Translations under genes and position numbers: made by a program
Notes under the pieces: generated by a model
What the model was told of the DNA's origin: nothing
The model's input: only the letters and a program-made list of their open reading frames with translations
Databases searched by the model: none
Origin: Desulfobacterales bacterium
GTDB taxonomy: Bacteria; Desulfobacterota; Desulfobacteria; Desulfobacterales; UBA11574
NCBI GenBank assembly: GCA_030145595.1
Contig: JAQYVG010000174.1
Location: 1 to 7,191, forward strand
Direction: 5' to 3'
DNA: 7,191 bases
Part shown: positions 1 to 6,917 of the stretch, piece after piece
Layout of the letters: each line of letters starts with the position of its first letter
Position numbering within the stretch: position 1 is the stretch's first letter

Positions 1-767
1 ACGCCGTAGCCCTCGAGATTTCTTAAAAAGTTCTCTACCCAGTTGACCAGCAGGGGGTCACCTGCCGGCACGGCAACTCCAATGGCTTCATAGGTCAGTG
101 GCGTTAAAATGGAAAGCAATCCTGCATCAGGGTGGCGCATTACAGATACGGCACAAATCGGATAATCCGCCACCATGGCATGGACCTTGTCTTTGAGAAC
201 CATATCCACGGCCTCATCATAATTACTGGTTAACACTACTTTGGCCAGGGGGATGGCCTTTTCTACAAAGACCTGACTGGTGGATCCTTTAAGGACCGCC
301 AGCGTTCTGTCGGAGCTGTTGATTTCAGAGGCTTCCGTTGCCGCAGCGATAGTTTTTATTTTGGTCAGAAATGCCTTGCCGGTAGTAAAATAGGGCCCCA
401 CGAACGCCACATTGAGGTTTCTTTTCCCGGTAATGGTCATCCCGGACAACACCATGTCGACCTTTCCAGATTCGAGTGCCGGCAGCAGTTCGGAAAAGGG
501 CATGGCTTCAACTTTAAGGTTTACGCCCATGGCTTCGGCCATATATCCGGCAATATCGATTTCAAAACCGATGATCTCTCCTTCTTTGGTCGTCATGTTC
601 AGCGGCGGCATGCTGGCGGCAGTACCCACCACCAGTTCTCCCTTTTTCACAATACGGTCCAGCACCGGTGCGGGCGATACGTTTGCGGTTGTCTGTGCCG
701 TATGGGCGCATGCGGACAAAAGGATTAAGGCCGAGAACAAAACAACAATTACGCGTAATTTTTTCAT
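1..767 (-). CDS. Family 3 extracellular solute-binding lipoprotein (polar amino acid type), 3' end cut by window edge
   Basis: The first 255 codons of a periplasmic solute-binding protein are present and the C-terminus lies beyond the left edge. The N-terminus is a lipoprotein signal: Lys2-Lys3, a hydrophobic core, then lipobox L-S-A-C with Cys20. Residue 21 is Ala, not Asp, so the Lol rule does not call for inner-membrane retention. The mature part begins LDRIVKKGELVVGT (residues 36-49). Residues 67-80 (GFEIDIAGYMAEAM) fit the family 3 binding-protein signature. Residues 110-127 (MTITGKRNLNVAFVGPYF) carry the Arg that usually grips the ligand carboxylate, and Asp201 in VADYP is the usual amino-group contact. 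This family delivers amino acids to an ABC transporter or acts as a sensor domain. No permease or ATPase gene is visible, so the ligand and partner are unknown. The start is fixed by a Shine-Dalgarno at 775-780. The gene follows the DUF2845 gene by 30 bases, probably in one transcript. Confidence 0.9.
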   Translation of the reverse strand, partial: MKKLRVIVVLFSALILLSACAHTAQTTANVSPAPVLDRIVKKGELVVGTAASMPPLNMTTKEGEIIGFEIDIAGYMAEAMGVNLKVEAMPFSELLPALESGKVDMVLSGMTITGKRNLNVAFVGPYFTTGKAFLTKIKTIAAATEASEINSSDRTLAVLKGSTSQVFVEKAIPLAKVVLTSNYDEAVDMVLKDKVHAMVADYPICAVSVMRHPDAGLLSILTPLTYEAIGVAVPAGDPLLVNWVENFLRNLEGYG

Positions 768-774
768 GTGATTT

Positions 775-780
775 CTCCTT
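775..780 (-). promoter_or_regulatory. Shine-Dalgarno of the solute-binding lipoprotein gene
   Basis: On the minus strand AAGGAG stands seven bases before the ATG at 767. It supports this start and places it directly before the lipoprotein signal peptide. Confidence 0.8.
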
Positions 781-797
781 TTTGATGAAAGCTATCA

Positions 798-1103
798 TCA
801 CCTGGCTTTTTCAACTCTAGTCACTTTACCACCCTTGATGTACAGGATGTAGTGATAGCTGCCTTTTGAATAAGTCCACCTTTCATTCTTCACAGCGTCT
901 TTTCTTGAACCGGAAGGTCCTCCATAATCAAATCCTAAGGTGGATCTTGCTCTGGGTTCACCGCAGTTGTCCCAGACCGCCTCTTTGTATACCCCGGCAC
1001 GGACGTATAAAGAACCGCACCGAAACCCCTGAGCATACGCGGTACCGTAAATCGCTACTAAAAAGGGTGTCAGCAACAAAACCATAATGAATCGCTTTCT
1101 CAT
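798..1103 (-). CDS. Small exported DUF2845-type protein
   Basis: This is a 101-residue secreted protein. Residues 1-24 form a signal peptide (MRKRF, a hydrophobic stretch, then A-Y-A before Gln25), so the mature chain has about 77 residues. The mature part starts FRCG, continues with a segment ending in NCGEP (Cys47), and ends with ERWTY (74-78), YHYILYIKGGKVTRVE. The order 'FRCG ... CGEP ... ERWTY ... aromatic strand ... GKV.RIE' is what I recognise as DUF2845, a small fold resembling the SmpA/OmlA (BamE) envelope proteins. Cys29 and Cys47 could form a disulfide in the periplasm. Function is unknown, and family membership is judged by eye. A strong Shine-Dalgarno (1109-1115) fixes the start. 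It is the first gene after a probable terminator and promoter and lies 30 bases ahead of the amino-acid-binding lipoprotein gene, with which it is probably cotranscribed. A role in that protein's function is not shown. Confidence 0.85.
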   Translation of the reverse strand: MRKRFIMVLLLTPFLVAIYGTAYAQGFRCGSLYVRAGVYKEAVWDNCGEPRARSTLGFDYGGPSGSRKDAVKNERWTYSKGSYHYILYIKGGKVTRVEKAR

Positions 1104-1108
1104 GTTTT

Positions 1109-1115
1109 CCTCCTT
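1109..1115 (-). promoter_or_regulatory. Strong Shine-Dalgarno of the DUF2845 gene
   Basis: On the minus strand AAGGAGG lies five bases before the ATG at 1103. This near-perfect anti-16S match fixes the start codon. Confidence 0.85.
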
Positions 1116-1159
1116 ATATTTTGAAATATTTTTTTACAAGGTCAGATTCGTTGGTTTTT

Positions 1160-1188
1160 ACTATATACGCACTACACATAACACGCAA
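1160..1188 (-). promoter_or_regulatory. Candidate sigma70-type promoter for the DUF2845 / solute-binding pair
   Basis: On the minus strand TTGCGT (1188-1183, four of six matches to TTGACA) is separated by 17 bases from TATAGT (1165-1160, five of six matches to TATAAT). Transcription would start near 1153, giving a leader of about 50 bases ahead of the DUF2845 ATG. The position, between a terminator-like hairpin and a gene with a strong ribosome site, is right for a promoter. The region is AT-rich, so a chance match is possible. Confidence 0.5.
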
Positions 1189-1203
1189 CCAACTATTAAT
1201 AAA

Positions 1204-1240
1204 TATGGTTCTTCTCCAATTTAGTTGGAGAAGAACCATA
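1204..1240 (-). terminator. Perfect 16-bp inverted repeat, probable terminator of the AsmA operon
   Basis: Arms 1204-1219 and 1225-1240 are exact reverse complements (TATGGTTCTTCTCCAA and its complement) around a five-base loop. In minus-strand RNA the stem is followed by an AU-rich run (TTTATTAAT) rather than a clean U tract. It lies about 100 bases after the AsmA stop and ahead of the candidate promoter of the next gene, so termination is the natural reading. The weak U tract leaves other roles open: a 3'-end stabilising hairpin or a dyad operator for the downstream promoter. Confidence 0.55.
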
Positions 1241-1337
1241 GCTTGCCGGAGCATATCAATCCTCCAAGCATGGCGAAAAGCAATGATACCATCGTACCGC
1301 CAAGCACTAAAAACCTAACGGTCTCAATTCATGCGAA

Positions 1338-4300
1338 CTATTTATATAATCGTTTTTTTAGATTTTTTCCAGCATCTTTTAGGTGTTCGACGGGTTCTTT
1401 AGCCACATCCTTTACGAGTCCTTTGATTGGAGCTGCGTGGATTTTGGGATCCTCCAGCGGTCCTTTGATATTGATATGCATTTTGGTCAACCTTTCTGCC
1501 GTTTGACCAACAATCGGTATAAAACCAAGCGCTTTATCAACTGTTTTAAAAGGTACCAAGATCGCCTCTATATTCAGTTCCTGATTGATAAGATCAAGCG
1601 TGCCTTGACTGTTTACATTCATGGCCTCACTGTCGAAATCCAAATTGTTGAGATTCAGCGTGCCTTTGGCAAATGAAGCTTGGGTTTTTATGCTCTTAAA
1701 GGGAATACCCTTGCTGGAGAATTTTTCGATCATCCTGCCCGAAAAAATTTCTCGGATATGCCTCGTTGAAAGTATTTTGGCGAAAAACTCTCCCCCTTTA
1801 CCAATCTTATTTAAACTCCCGGGCCCGATCTGTGCATTCAAGTCTCCGTCAAGGCCGGCAAGCAACTCTTTGCTGCTGCCGGTGCGACCCCGCAACCGAC
1901 CTTTAAGAGACATGGGGCCATTGAGCGGCAATTTGTCAATCCCGAGAAGTGGGGCAACCTTTTCCAACGGTAATGCGTTGATATCCGGATTCACTGAAAA
2001 TGGAATGTGGTCCAGATTCCGCAGGTCGGCAGAGCCTTTCGCTGTGATGTTCCCGTCATCGGTGTCAATATTTATGTCATAGTTTTTGATTACACCGAGT
2101 TCATAGAGGAGGTTCAGTTTCAAATTCTGAAATTGAAACCCCGTATATTGGCCGCGATCTGCCTGCACCTGAAGGTCTGCGGTTAGCTCGCGGGCCAACG
2201 GCGGCAGTTCAGTACCCCCATTTTTTTCTTGCGGCACAGGTTTTTTTTCCATCCGGCCCTCTTTAGTCTTGGAAGGTTTTGACGATGGCTTTGAAGCTTT
2301 GTCCTGCGGCAGCAAGCGGTCCAAATTCAGATCGGACGACCTGACAAGCAGTTGTACTTTGGGCTTCACGGGATTTGATATATGTCCCGACAAAGCGATA
2401 TGCTGGTCATTTACCAGCATGGTCATGGTCTTAATATTGGCAGTGTTGCCGTTTAGCTCTATTTCGGCATTTCCCTTTGCAACAGTCAGGTCAGACGCGG
2501 CCATCTGGAAACCTGCGTTGCGGGCTGTCACGGTTCCGTTGAGCCGACTTTTGGCAGGAGTGGAATACGGAACATGCACATCTAAATCCATATCGAGTGT
2601 GCCGCCTAATTTCAAATCTTTCAATGCAGGCAGCAATTCTGCCAGATGGGCTAAATTCAGCTGCCTGGCATACGCTTTGGCAGAGACCAGCATCTTGGGT
2701 GTTCCAAGGCCCAAAAAATCTCCGGACAACCGAACCGGTGCCTGATTGATCCTCGCAGTGATATCTTGCGCAGTGATATTCATTGTTTTGCTTCGGTTAA
2801 ATTTGATTGCGCCGTAAAGGTTATCCATAACTACACTTGCAGGATGGGCTTCTGCACGAACATCCTTTAACACCAACAGACCGTTTGCCGCCCATTTTTT
2901 TGGCTCGCGCTGATCATAATCAACACTCATATCGATTTCGGCCGATCCCGTTAGACTTTTCAGTCCGTGCTTCATGAGTATCTGCTCGACGCTTGCATTA
3001 CTGATTGCGACCACCCGCATTAGCCCTTTGGCTCTTAAAGCTACTTTTGGTTGATCGGCAATACTTGCAGCCCGTATGTTAATGGTCGGCAGTGAGAGAG
3101 GCCCGAGCTTGACCTGCATGTTGTCGGTAGACAGCACATTATTTTCAAGGTTCACCCGGCCTGTTATTCCTTCAATTTTGGGCAAAGAGAGAGGGAGAGG
3201 CATTGTGATATCATTCAAACTGGCGGCTAGTTTCACCTTTGGCAGCAGACGGGCGGGATCCTTTAGCAGCTTAGCAAGATGGATTTCGGGAAGAAGCACT
3301 TTGTTTAATGTAATATTGCCGCCGCCCTCACATATCTTTCGAATGACATCCGCATGCGTTCCAAGCAGCTTCCAAGGAAGCACGGGAATCAAATCGACCA
3401 ATGGTAAATCAGATGAAAATTCAACACTTTTGATTACCGGATCTTTGCTCCAGCTATGTACAGCGGCCTGGGCGTCCAATGAAAGGTTGCCGAGCTTTAG
3501 CCCTAATTTTTCTACTGTTAAATCGTATGGATCGAGTTTTACCTGATAGATAAGTGTTGTTTTTTGTCCCGGTAGCGCAGCTTCAAACAGAGAGGGATCT
3601 TTATAGGCAATTTGGCTAAGATCGATCACCCCTTTCGCATAGTGGTTTTTGATCAGGTCACCCTCGTAATTTATTTCTAAAGAAACACTGCCGGCGAGTT
3701 GTTTTTCAAGAAGACTGTTTTTCAAATACGGCTTAACGGCCTTCATTTGCAGCGCAGTTATTAGCGCTTTCAGTTTCAGGTTGGGATTTTCAATTTTGAG
3801 GGTATCCGTCAGACCGCTGAAGCTTCCTTGAGCTTTAAGTGCTCCCAGACCGGACGTGTCTCCACCCCGCAGGACGAGGTTGAAAACCATTTCCTCGCCG
3901 GGAGCTATATGGGTTGCCGCTATGTCAACATCCTTATACACACGAACTTGCGTCTGACCGGGGATCGTTAAGGCGTCGTCGATCTCAAGTCGATCGACCT
4001 TTATAACCAACTTCTCTATTTCGATCTTAACCGGCAGCTGAAAACCGGCAGGCTTGGAGCTGGCAGCAGGCAAACCTGTATCTATAGTGCCACTTGCCTC
4101 AGACGGTGGAGCACCCGGCTGAGCTTTACCCCCTGCCTTGGTTTCCTTGTCTTTGGGCTCCGAGGTCTGTTCGTCGGCTGATCCTCGATTCTTGGGATCT
4201 TTGGCCGTGCCGGGCTCAAGCCCTATTTTAACCTCGGAGCCTTCCAGCAAAAGCTTGTTCAGCACAACCTTTTTTTTCAGCAATGAGGGAATCGAAACAT

Positions 4301-4574
4301 GGGTATAAATTCGGGACAGTTTCACATCGCCGGGAAAAGCCGAAGCATCAATGATAGAAAATCCATCTATTTCCAGCCAAATACCGTGGGAGATGCCCCA
4401 TGATATGCGGCCCAAGTTCACCTGGCCGCCTACGGCTTTCTCCACCTCAGAGACGATGAGCCTATTGTAACGGTTAAGATCTATCAACTTCGGGAAGATA
4501 AGAACGACAAGAATCAAAACGATCGCAAGAATACCAATGGTAATGCCTAATTTTCTCCAGCTGCGATCTTTCAT
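1338..4574 (-). CDS. AsmA-family protein, inner-membrane-anchored
   Basis: This is a large AsmA-like protein of about 1078 residues from the ATG at 4574; an in-frame GTG at 4583 would add three residues. No clear Shine-Dalgarno precedes either, and I prefer the ATG because MKDRSWRK leads straight into the membrane anchor. Numbered from the GTG, residues 12-30 form one transmembrane helix, followed by the typical AsmA opening (RYNRLIVSEVEKAVGGQV, 38-55) and a long periplasmic region rich in alternating beta-strand segments. Two polar Pro/Lys/Ser-rich linkers interrupt it (about 124-182 and 758-792). The C-terminal part has the AsmA-like C-terminal pattern: FDSEAMNVNSQGTLDL, VPFKTVDKALGFIPIVGQ, then INIKGPLEDPKI. 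E. coli relatives (AsmA, TamB, YhdP) form hydrophobic grooves linked to phospholipid transport between membranes. At this length it is nearer to YhdP/TamB than to the roughly 600-residue AsmA. It starts 28 bases after the porin stop, and the C-terminus is Lys-rich. Confidence 0.88.
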   Translation of the reverse strand: MKDRSWRKLGITIGILAIVLILVVLIFPKLIDLNRYNRLIVSEVEKAVGGQVNLGRISWGISHGIWLEIDGFSIIDASAFPGDVKLSRIYTHVSIPSLLKKKVVLNKLLLEGSEVKIGLEPGTAKDPKNRGSADEQTSEPKDKETKAGGKAQPGAPPSEASGTIDTGLPAASSKPAGFQLPVKIEIEKLVIKVDRLEIDDALTIPGQTQVRVYKDVDIAATHIAPGEEMVFNLVLRGGDTSGLGALKAQGSFSGLTDTLKIENPNLKLKALITALQMKAVKPYLKNSLLEKQLAGSVSLEINYEGDLIKNHYAKGVIDLSQIAYKDPSLFEAALPGQKTTLIYQVKLDPYDLTVEKLGLKLGNLSLDAQAAVHSWSKDPVIKSVEFSSDLPLVDLIPVLPWKLLGTHADVIRKICEGGGNITLNKVLLPEIHLAKLLKDPARLLPKVKLAASLNDITMPLPLSLPKIEGITGRVNLENNVLSTDNMQVKLGPLSLPTINIRAASIADQPKVALRAKGLMRVVAISNASVEQILMKHGLKSLTGSAEIDMSVDYDQREPKKWAANGLLVLKDVRAEAHPASVVMDNLYGAIKFNRSKTMNITAQDITARINQAPVRLSGDFLGLGTPKMLVSAKAYARQLNLAHLAELLPALKDLKLGGTLDMDLDVHVPYSTPAKSRLNGTVTARNAGFQMAASDLTVAKGNAEIELNGNTANIKTMTMLVNDQHIALSGHISNPVKPKVQLLVRSSDLNLDRLLPQDKASKPSSKPSKTKEGRMEKKPVPQEKNGGTELPPLARELTADLQVQADRGQYTGFQFQNLKLNLLYELGVIKNYDINIDTDDGNITAKGSADLRNLDHIPFSVNPDINALPLEKVAPLLGIDKLPLNGPMSLKGRLRGRTGSSKELLAGLDGDLNAQIGPGSLNKIGKGGEFFAKILSTRHIREIFSGRMIEKFSSKGIPFKSIKTQASFAKGTLNLNNLDFDSEAMNVNSQGTLDLINQELNIEAILVPFKTVDKALGFIPIVGQTAERLTKMHINIKGPLEDPKIHAAPIKGLVKDVAKEPVEHLKDAGKNLKKRLYK

Positions 4575-4602
4575 GATATACACATTTATTTAGTTTCAAT
4601 TG

Positions 4603-5976
4603 TTACCAGATAAATTGGAAACGTGCCTGGAAGATATTTGCCCTTCCATTAGCAACAGGCGGTGATGCTCGATCTTTAACATATGCATGGATGTAATTAA
4701 ACATCATTCGAACATTTCGATTATGAATCCAGTTCAACCCTGCGGTTAAATTGTTTTCTTTGCCTCCTTGTATAATGCCGTCATTCAAGTCTACATAGGA
4801 ATGTCGTAACGCAAGTTCCCAGGCGCCCCACTCGCCTTTGCTTGGATGAAAAACAGGTTGCGGCTCAACCCCTGTAAAAACACCGATTGATTTGTTGTAA
4901 TTTCGATGTTCTCCAGTGATAAAGTAGCTCAAAAACGCGTAGTATCCCCAGAAATCCGGATCACCTGCTGCGTCCGCATCTAACAAAATATAATAGCACT
5001 GTCCCTGAAAAGACCATGGCCCATAAACCATTGCCAATTCGGCATTGACCGTATCCCGCCTTTTCCCGGGGATAGAACCCGTATCCACCAGCCTGTCGTC
5101 CGTGAGACGCGACTCGGGCCTGGCACGAAATTGCATCGGGGCATCTAAATCATCCTCATTGCGTAGTCCGTAACTGTAACCCAGTCCGAGATGCAACAGG
5201 GTTCTACCATCTCCCCCATACACCGGAAGGCCAAAAACTCGAGCCGTCAAGTCAAATCCATTGGCCTCACTTATTTGATCTGCACCATCTCCCACCGTCG
5301 AAAAAGAACCCGTATTTAAAAAAAACCCCGCTCCCCAGTTTATCCGCCTGTCCGGGTTTAAGCTGTCGTATCTGATGCCGATATTGCGGCCAGAACCAAA
5401 AGCCGCATCGGGCAATGCCCTTTCCATAAAGGTAACACGGCTGATGCTGGTAAGATATTCCAGCGAGAACGGTTCTTTCATGTTGCCGATTCTGATTTTC
5501 TTAAGAAAGGGGTTTTTTAGATAGCGAATCCAGATGTCCTGAATATCTCTTGTGTTGGCAAAATCAATCCCAACCTTAAAATCTACGGTATCATAGAAAT
5601 TTCCAGATATAGAGACGCCTAGCTTACGAAAGAGTATATTGCTGCCGTTAAGATCAGGAAATGCGTTTTGCAGTTCATCATCGGCATCAATATCACCGCC
5701 GTCGATTAAGATTTGCGCATTGATCATAAACTTAATGTTTTCTTTGCTGCTGTCAATGCGAAAATAGCCGTCCTTCCAATAGTAGTGCCAATCTCCAAGG
5801 GGACCCCTTACGCCTGTTTCTACTCTTTCAGACAAAGCTTTGTAATAGGAATCCATGCTTTTTGTTTGCTCAGAATCGGCCAGTACCTTACTCACGGCAG
5901 TTAAGGTAAGAAAACAGGCCGCCAATACAACAACCGGGATAAAATGTCTTGATACCATAATTGATAGTGTCTTCAT
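4603..5976 (-). CDS. Outer-membrane porin of the phosphate-selective porin O/P family
   Basis: This is a beta-barrel porin of 457 residues from the ATG at 5976; an in-frame GTG at 5982 would add two. Numbered from the GTG, residues 1-35 form a signal peptide ending V-L-A before Asp36. The mature N-terminus has WHYYWKDGYFRI (65-76). The diagnostic block IGNMKEPFSLEYLTSISR ... FMERALPDAAFGSGRNIGI (165-203) and the closing block GEWGAWELALRHSYVDL ... NNLTAGLNWIHNRNVRMMFNYIHAYV (383-435) match the OprO/OprP porin family (PF07396 in my recollection). The chain ends FQFIW, an aromatic C-terminus of the kind the Bam machinery recognises. Pseudomonas OprP is phosphate-selective, but many relatives are uncharacterised and phosphate should not be assumed here. 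A lipobox-like LAAC (20-23) sits inside the hydrophobic core and is unlikely to be processed. The ATG lies nine bases after the stop of the metal-binding-protein gene and lacks a clear Shine-Dalgarno, which suggests translational coupling. Confidence 0.9.
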   Translation of the reverse strand: MKTLSIMVSRHFIPVVVLAACFLTLTAVSKVLADSEQTKSMDSYYKALSERVETGVRGPLGDWHYYWKDGYFRIDSSKENIKFMINAQILIDGGDIDADDELQNAFPDLNGSNILFRKLGVSISGNFYDTVDFKVGIDFANTRDIQDIWIRYLKNPFLKKIRIGNMKEPFSLEYLTSISRVTFMERALPDAAFGSGRNIGIRYDSLNPDRRINWGAGFFLNTGSFSTVGDGADQISEANGFDLTARVFGLPVYGGDGRTLLHLGLGYSYGLRNEDDLDAPMQFRARPESRLTDDRLVDTGSIPGKRRDTVNAELAMVYGPWSFQGQCYYILLDADAAGDPDFWGYYAFLSYFITGEHRNYNKSIGVFTGVEPQPVFHPSKGEWGAWELALRHSYVDLNDGIIQGGKENNLTAGLNWIHNRNVRMMFNYIHAYVKDRASPPVANGRANIFQARFQFIW

Positions 5977-5985
5977 TGCCACACG

Positions 5986-6906
5986 TTATTGAAATGCCGG
6001 TTTGAGATTTTCACCATTTCGCCGCATAACGCTCATAAAATCTCCTTGATCCGGTATATTGCCGCAAGGATCAAATACCAGGCTGTTGATCCCGGCAGAT
6101 TTGAGTTTTTCGACCGAAGCAGGATCGGGCGCCCCTTCCCATATCATCCATTTGGCGGGATGTTCTTTTAACATGCGCTGCAGTTCGATCCACTGGCTGT
6201 TGTTCGGAATTTCATCCGGCTCCCAGTGCACACTTTTAATGTTCAGCTTGTAGCGATTTGCAAAATAGTCATAGACAGGATGGGATGCGACCAGAGGCGA
6301 TAATGGGTTTTTTGCAACAATGCGCTTCATCTTTTCGTCAAGGGCCAGAAGATCTTGTTCAAGGGCAGCGTAGTTTTTTTTGAAAAAATCTTTCGCGGCC
6401 GGTTTCTTGCGGCTTAGTGCCGCCATGACCATCCCCGCTTGCTTTGCTGCGAGATCAAAATCGAGCCACGTTGTAAAAGCGAGTGCTTCATGGGCATGTG
6501 CTCCTGCAGCGCCGTGGCTATGCGTGACAACCTCCTCTGCGGTAATTAACCGGTCTTTGAATTTCGCAGAAGTATCCACCATCTTTGACCGTGGCAAAGA
6601 AACCTTTTTCACCCACTTGGCATAGTTTGCGCCATTGAGAAGGATAAGATCAGCCTTTTGATATGCCGCTATTGTTGCGGCATCCGGCATCCAATAGGCC
6701 GGATCTTTTTCTGAAGGGGCTGGAAAAACCACCCTGGCATGATCCCCTGCGATGCGCTCGGCAAAATACTTTAAGGGATAATTGACAACGTAGACGGTGA
6801 GCTTATCTGACGTGCCGCTGCCGGCTACGGAAGTAGACGCGAAAACAGCAAAGATTACAAATGCCATGCAGAAAAAAACTATTCCGATTTTGGATTGCTT
6901 TTTCAT
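5986..6906 (-). CDS. TroA/ZnuA-family metal ABC transporter substrate-binding protein, variant ligand set
   Basis: This is a 306-residue periplasmic protein of the cluster A-I (ZnuA/TroA/PsaA) binding-protein family, normal in length. Residues 1-28 form a signal peptide (MKKQSK, hydrophobic core, ending S-V-A). KLTVYVVNYPLKYFAERIAGDHARV (35-59) is the usual first strand and helix, and ATIAAYQKADLILLNGANYAKWV (77-99) is the standard block after the first metal site. A His-rich loop follows (His129, 131, 137, 139), then TWLDFDLAAKQA (146-157). VASHPVYDYFANRYKL (206-221) holds the expected third ligand His209. Glu257, Asp279 and Cys281 lie in the C-terminal lobe. The usual 'PH' first ligand is replaced by DPAYW (68-72), and the usual His two before Trp147 is Thr145. 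The ligand could therefore be Zn, Mn or another ion, or the site may be remodelled. It is the first gene of the porin-AsmA cluster, and no ZnuB or ZnuC partner is visible. Confidence 0.87.
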   Translation of the reverse strand: MKKQSKIGIVFFCMAFVIFAVFASTSVAGSGTSDKLTVYVVNYPLKYFAERIAGDHARVVFPAPSEKDPAYWMPDAATIAAYQKADLILLNGANYAKWVKKVSLPRSKMVDTSAKFKDRLITAEEVVTHSHGAAGAHAHEALAFTTWLDFDLAAKQAGMVMAALSRKKPAAKDFFKKNYAALEQDLLALDEKMKRIVAKNPLSPLVASHPVYDYFANRYKLNIKSVHWEPDEIPNNSQWIELQRMLKEHPAKWMIWEGAPDPASVEKLKSAGINSLVFDPCGNIPDQGDFMSVMRRNGENLKPAFQ

Positions 6907-6910
6907 TTTT

Positions 6911-6917
6911 TCTCTTT
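6911..6917 (-). promoter_or_regulatory. Weak purine-rich ribosome-binding site of the metal-binding-protein gene
   Basis: On the minus strand AAAAGAGA ends four to five bases before the ATG at 6906. The GAG core is a modest Shine-Dalgarno, but it agrees with the signal-peptide start of the protein. Confidence 0.5.

Noticed and set aside
412..771. Plus-strand 119-codon frame opposite the lipoprotein gene
   Set aside because: It is antisense to a protein with a lipobox and a family 3 signature, and its translation is Ser/Pro-rich without any motif.
562..801. Minus-strand 79-codon frame overlapping the start of the lipoprotein gene
   Set aside because: It lies in another frame of the well-supported family 3 binding-protein gene, and its translation has no protein-like pattern.
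1114..1254. Minus-strand 46-codon frame starting at ATG 1254 with GGAGG six bases upstream and ending in the DUF2845 Shine-Dalgarno
   Set aside because: It runs straight through the perfect 16-bp dyad and the candidate promoter, has no recognisable domain, and is AT-rich intergenic sequence. The ribosome site may be chance. I do not call it a gene.
1621..3546. Several plus-strand frames of 150-160 codons opposite the AsmA gene
   Set aside because: They are antisense to a gene with clear family signatures, have no recognisable domains or ribosome sites, and are the usual shadows of a long coding frame.
5908..5919. Lipobox-like L-A-A-C in the porin signal peptide
   Set aside because: Seven further hydrophobic or small residues follow the Cys, and a good signal peptidase I site (VLA before Asp36) lies downstream. 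The protein is a beta-barrel porin, not a lipoprotein.
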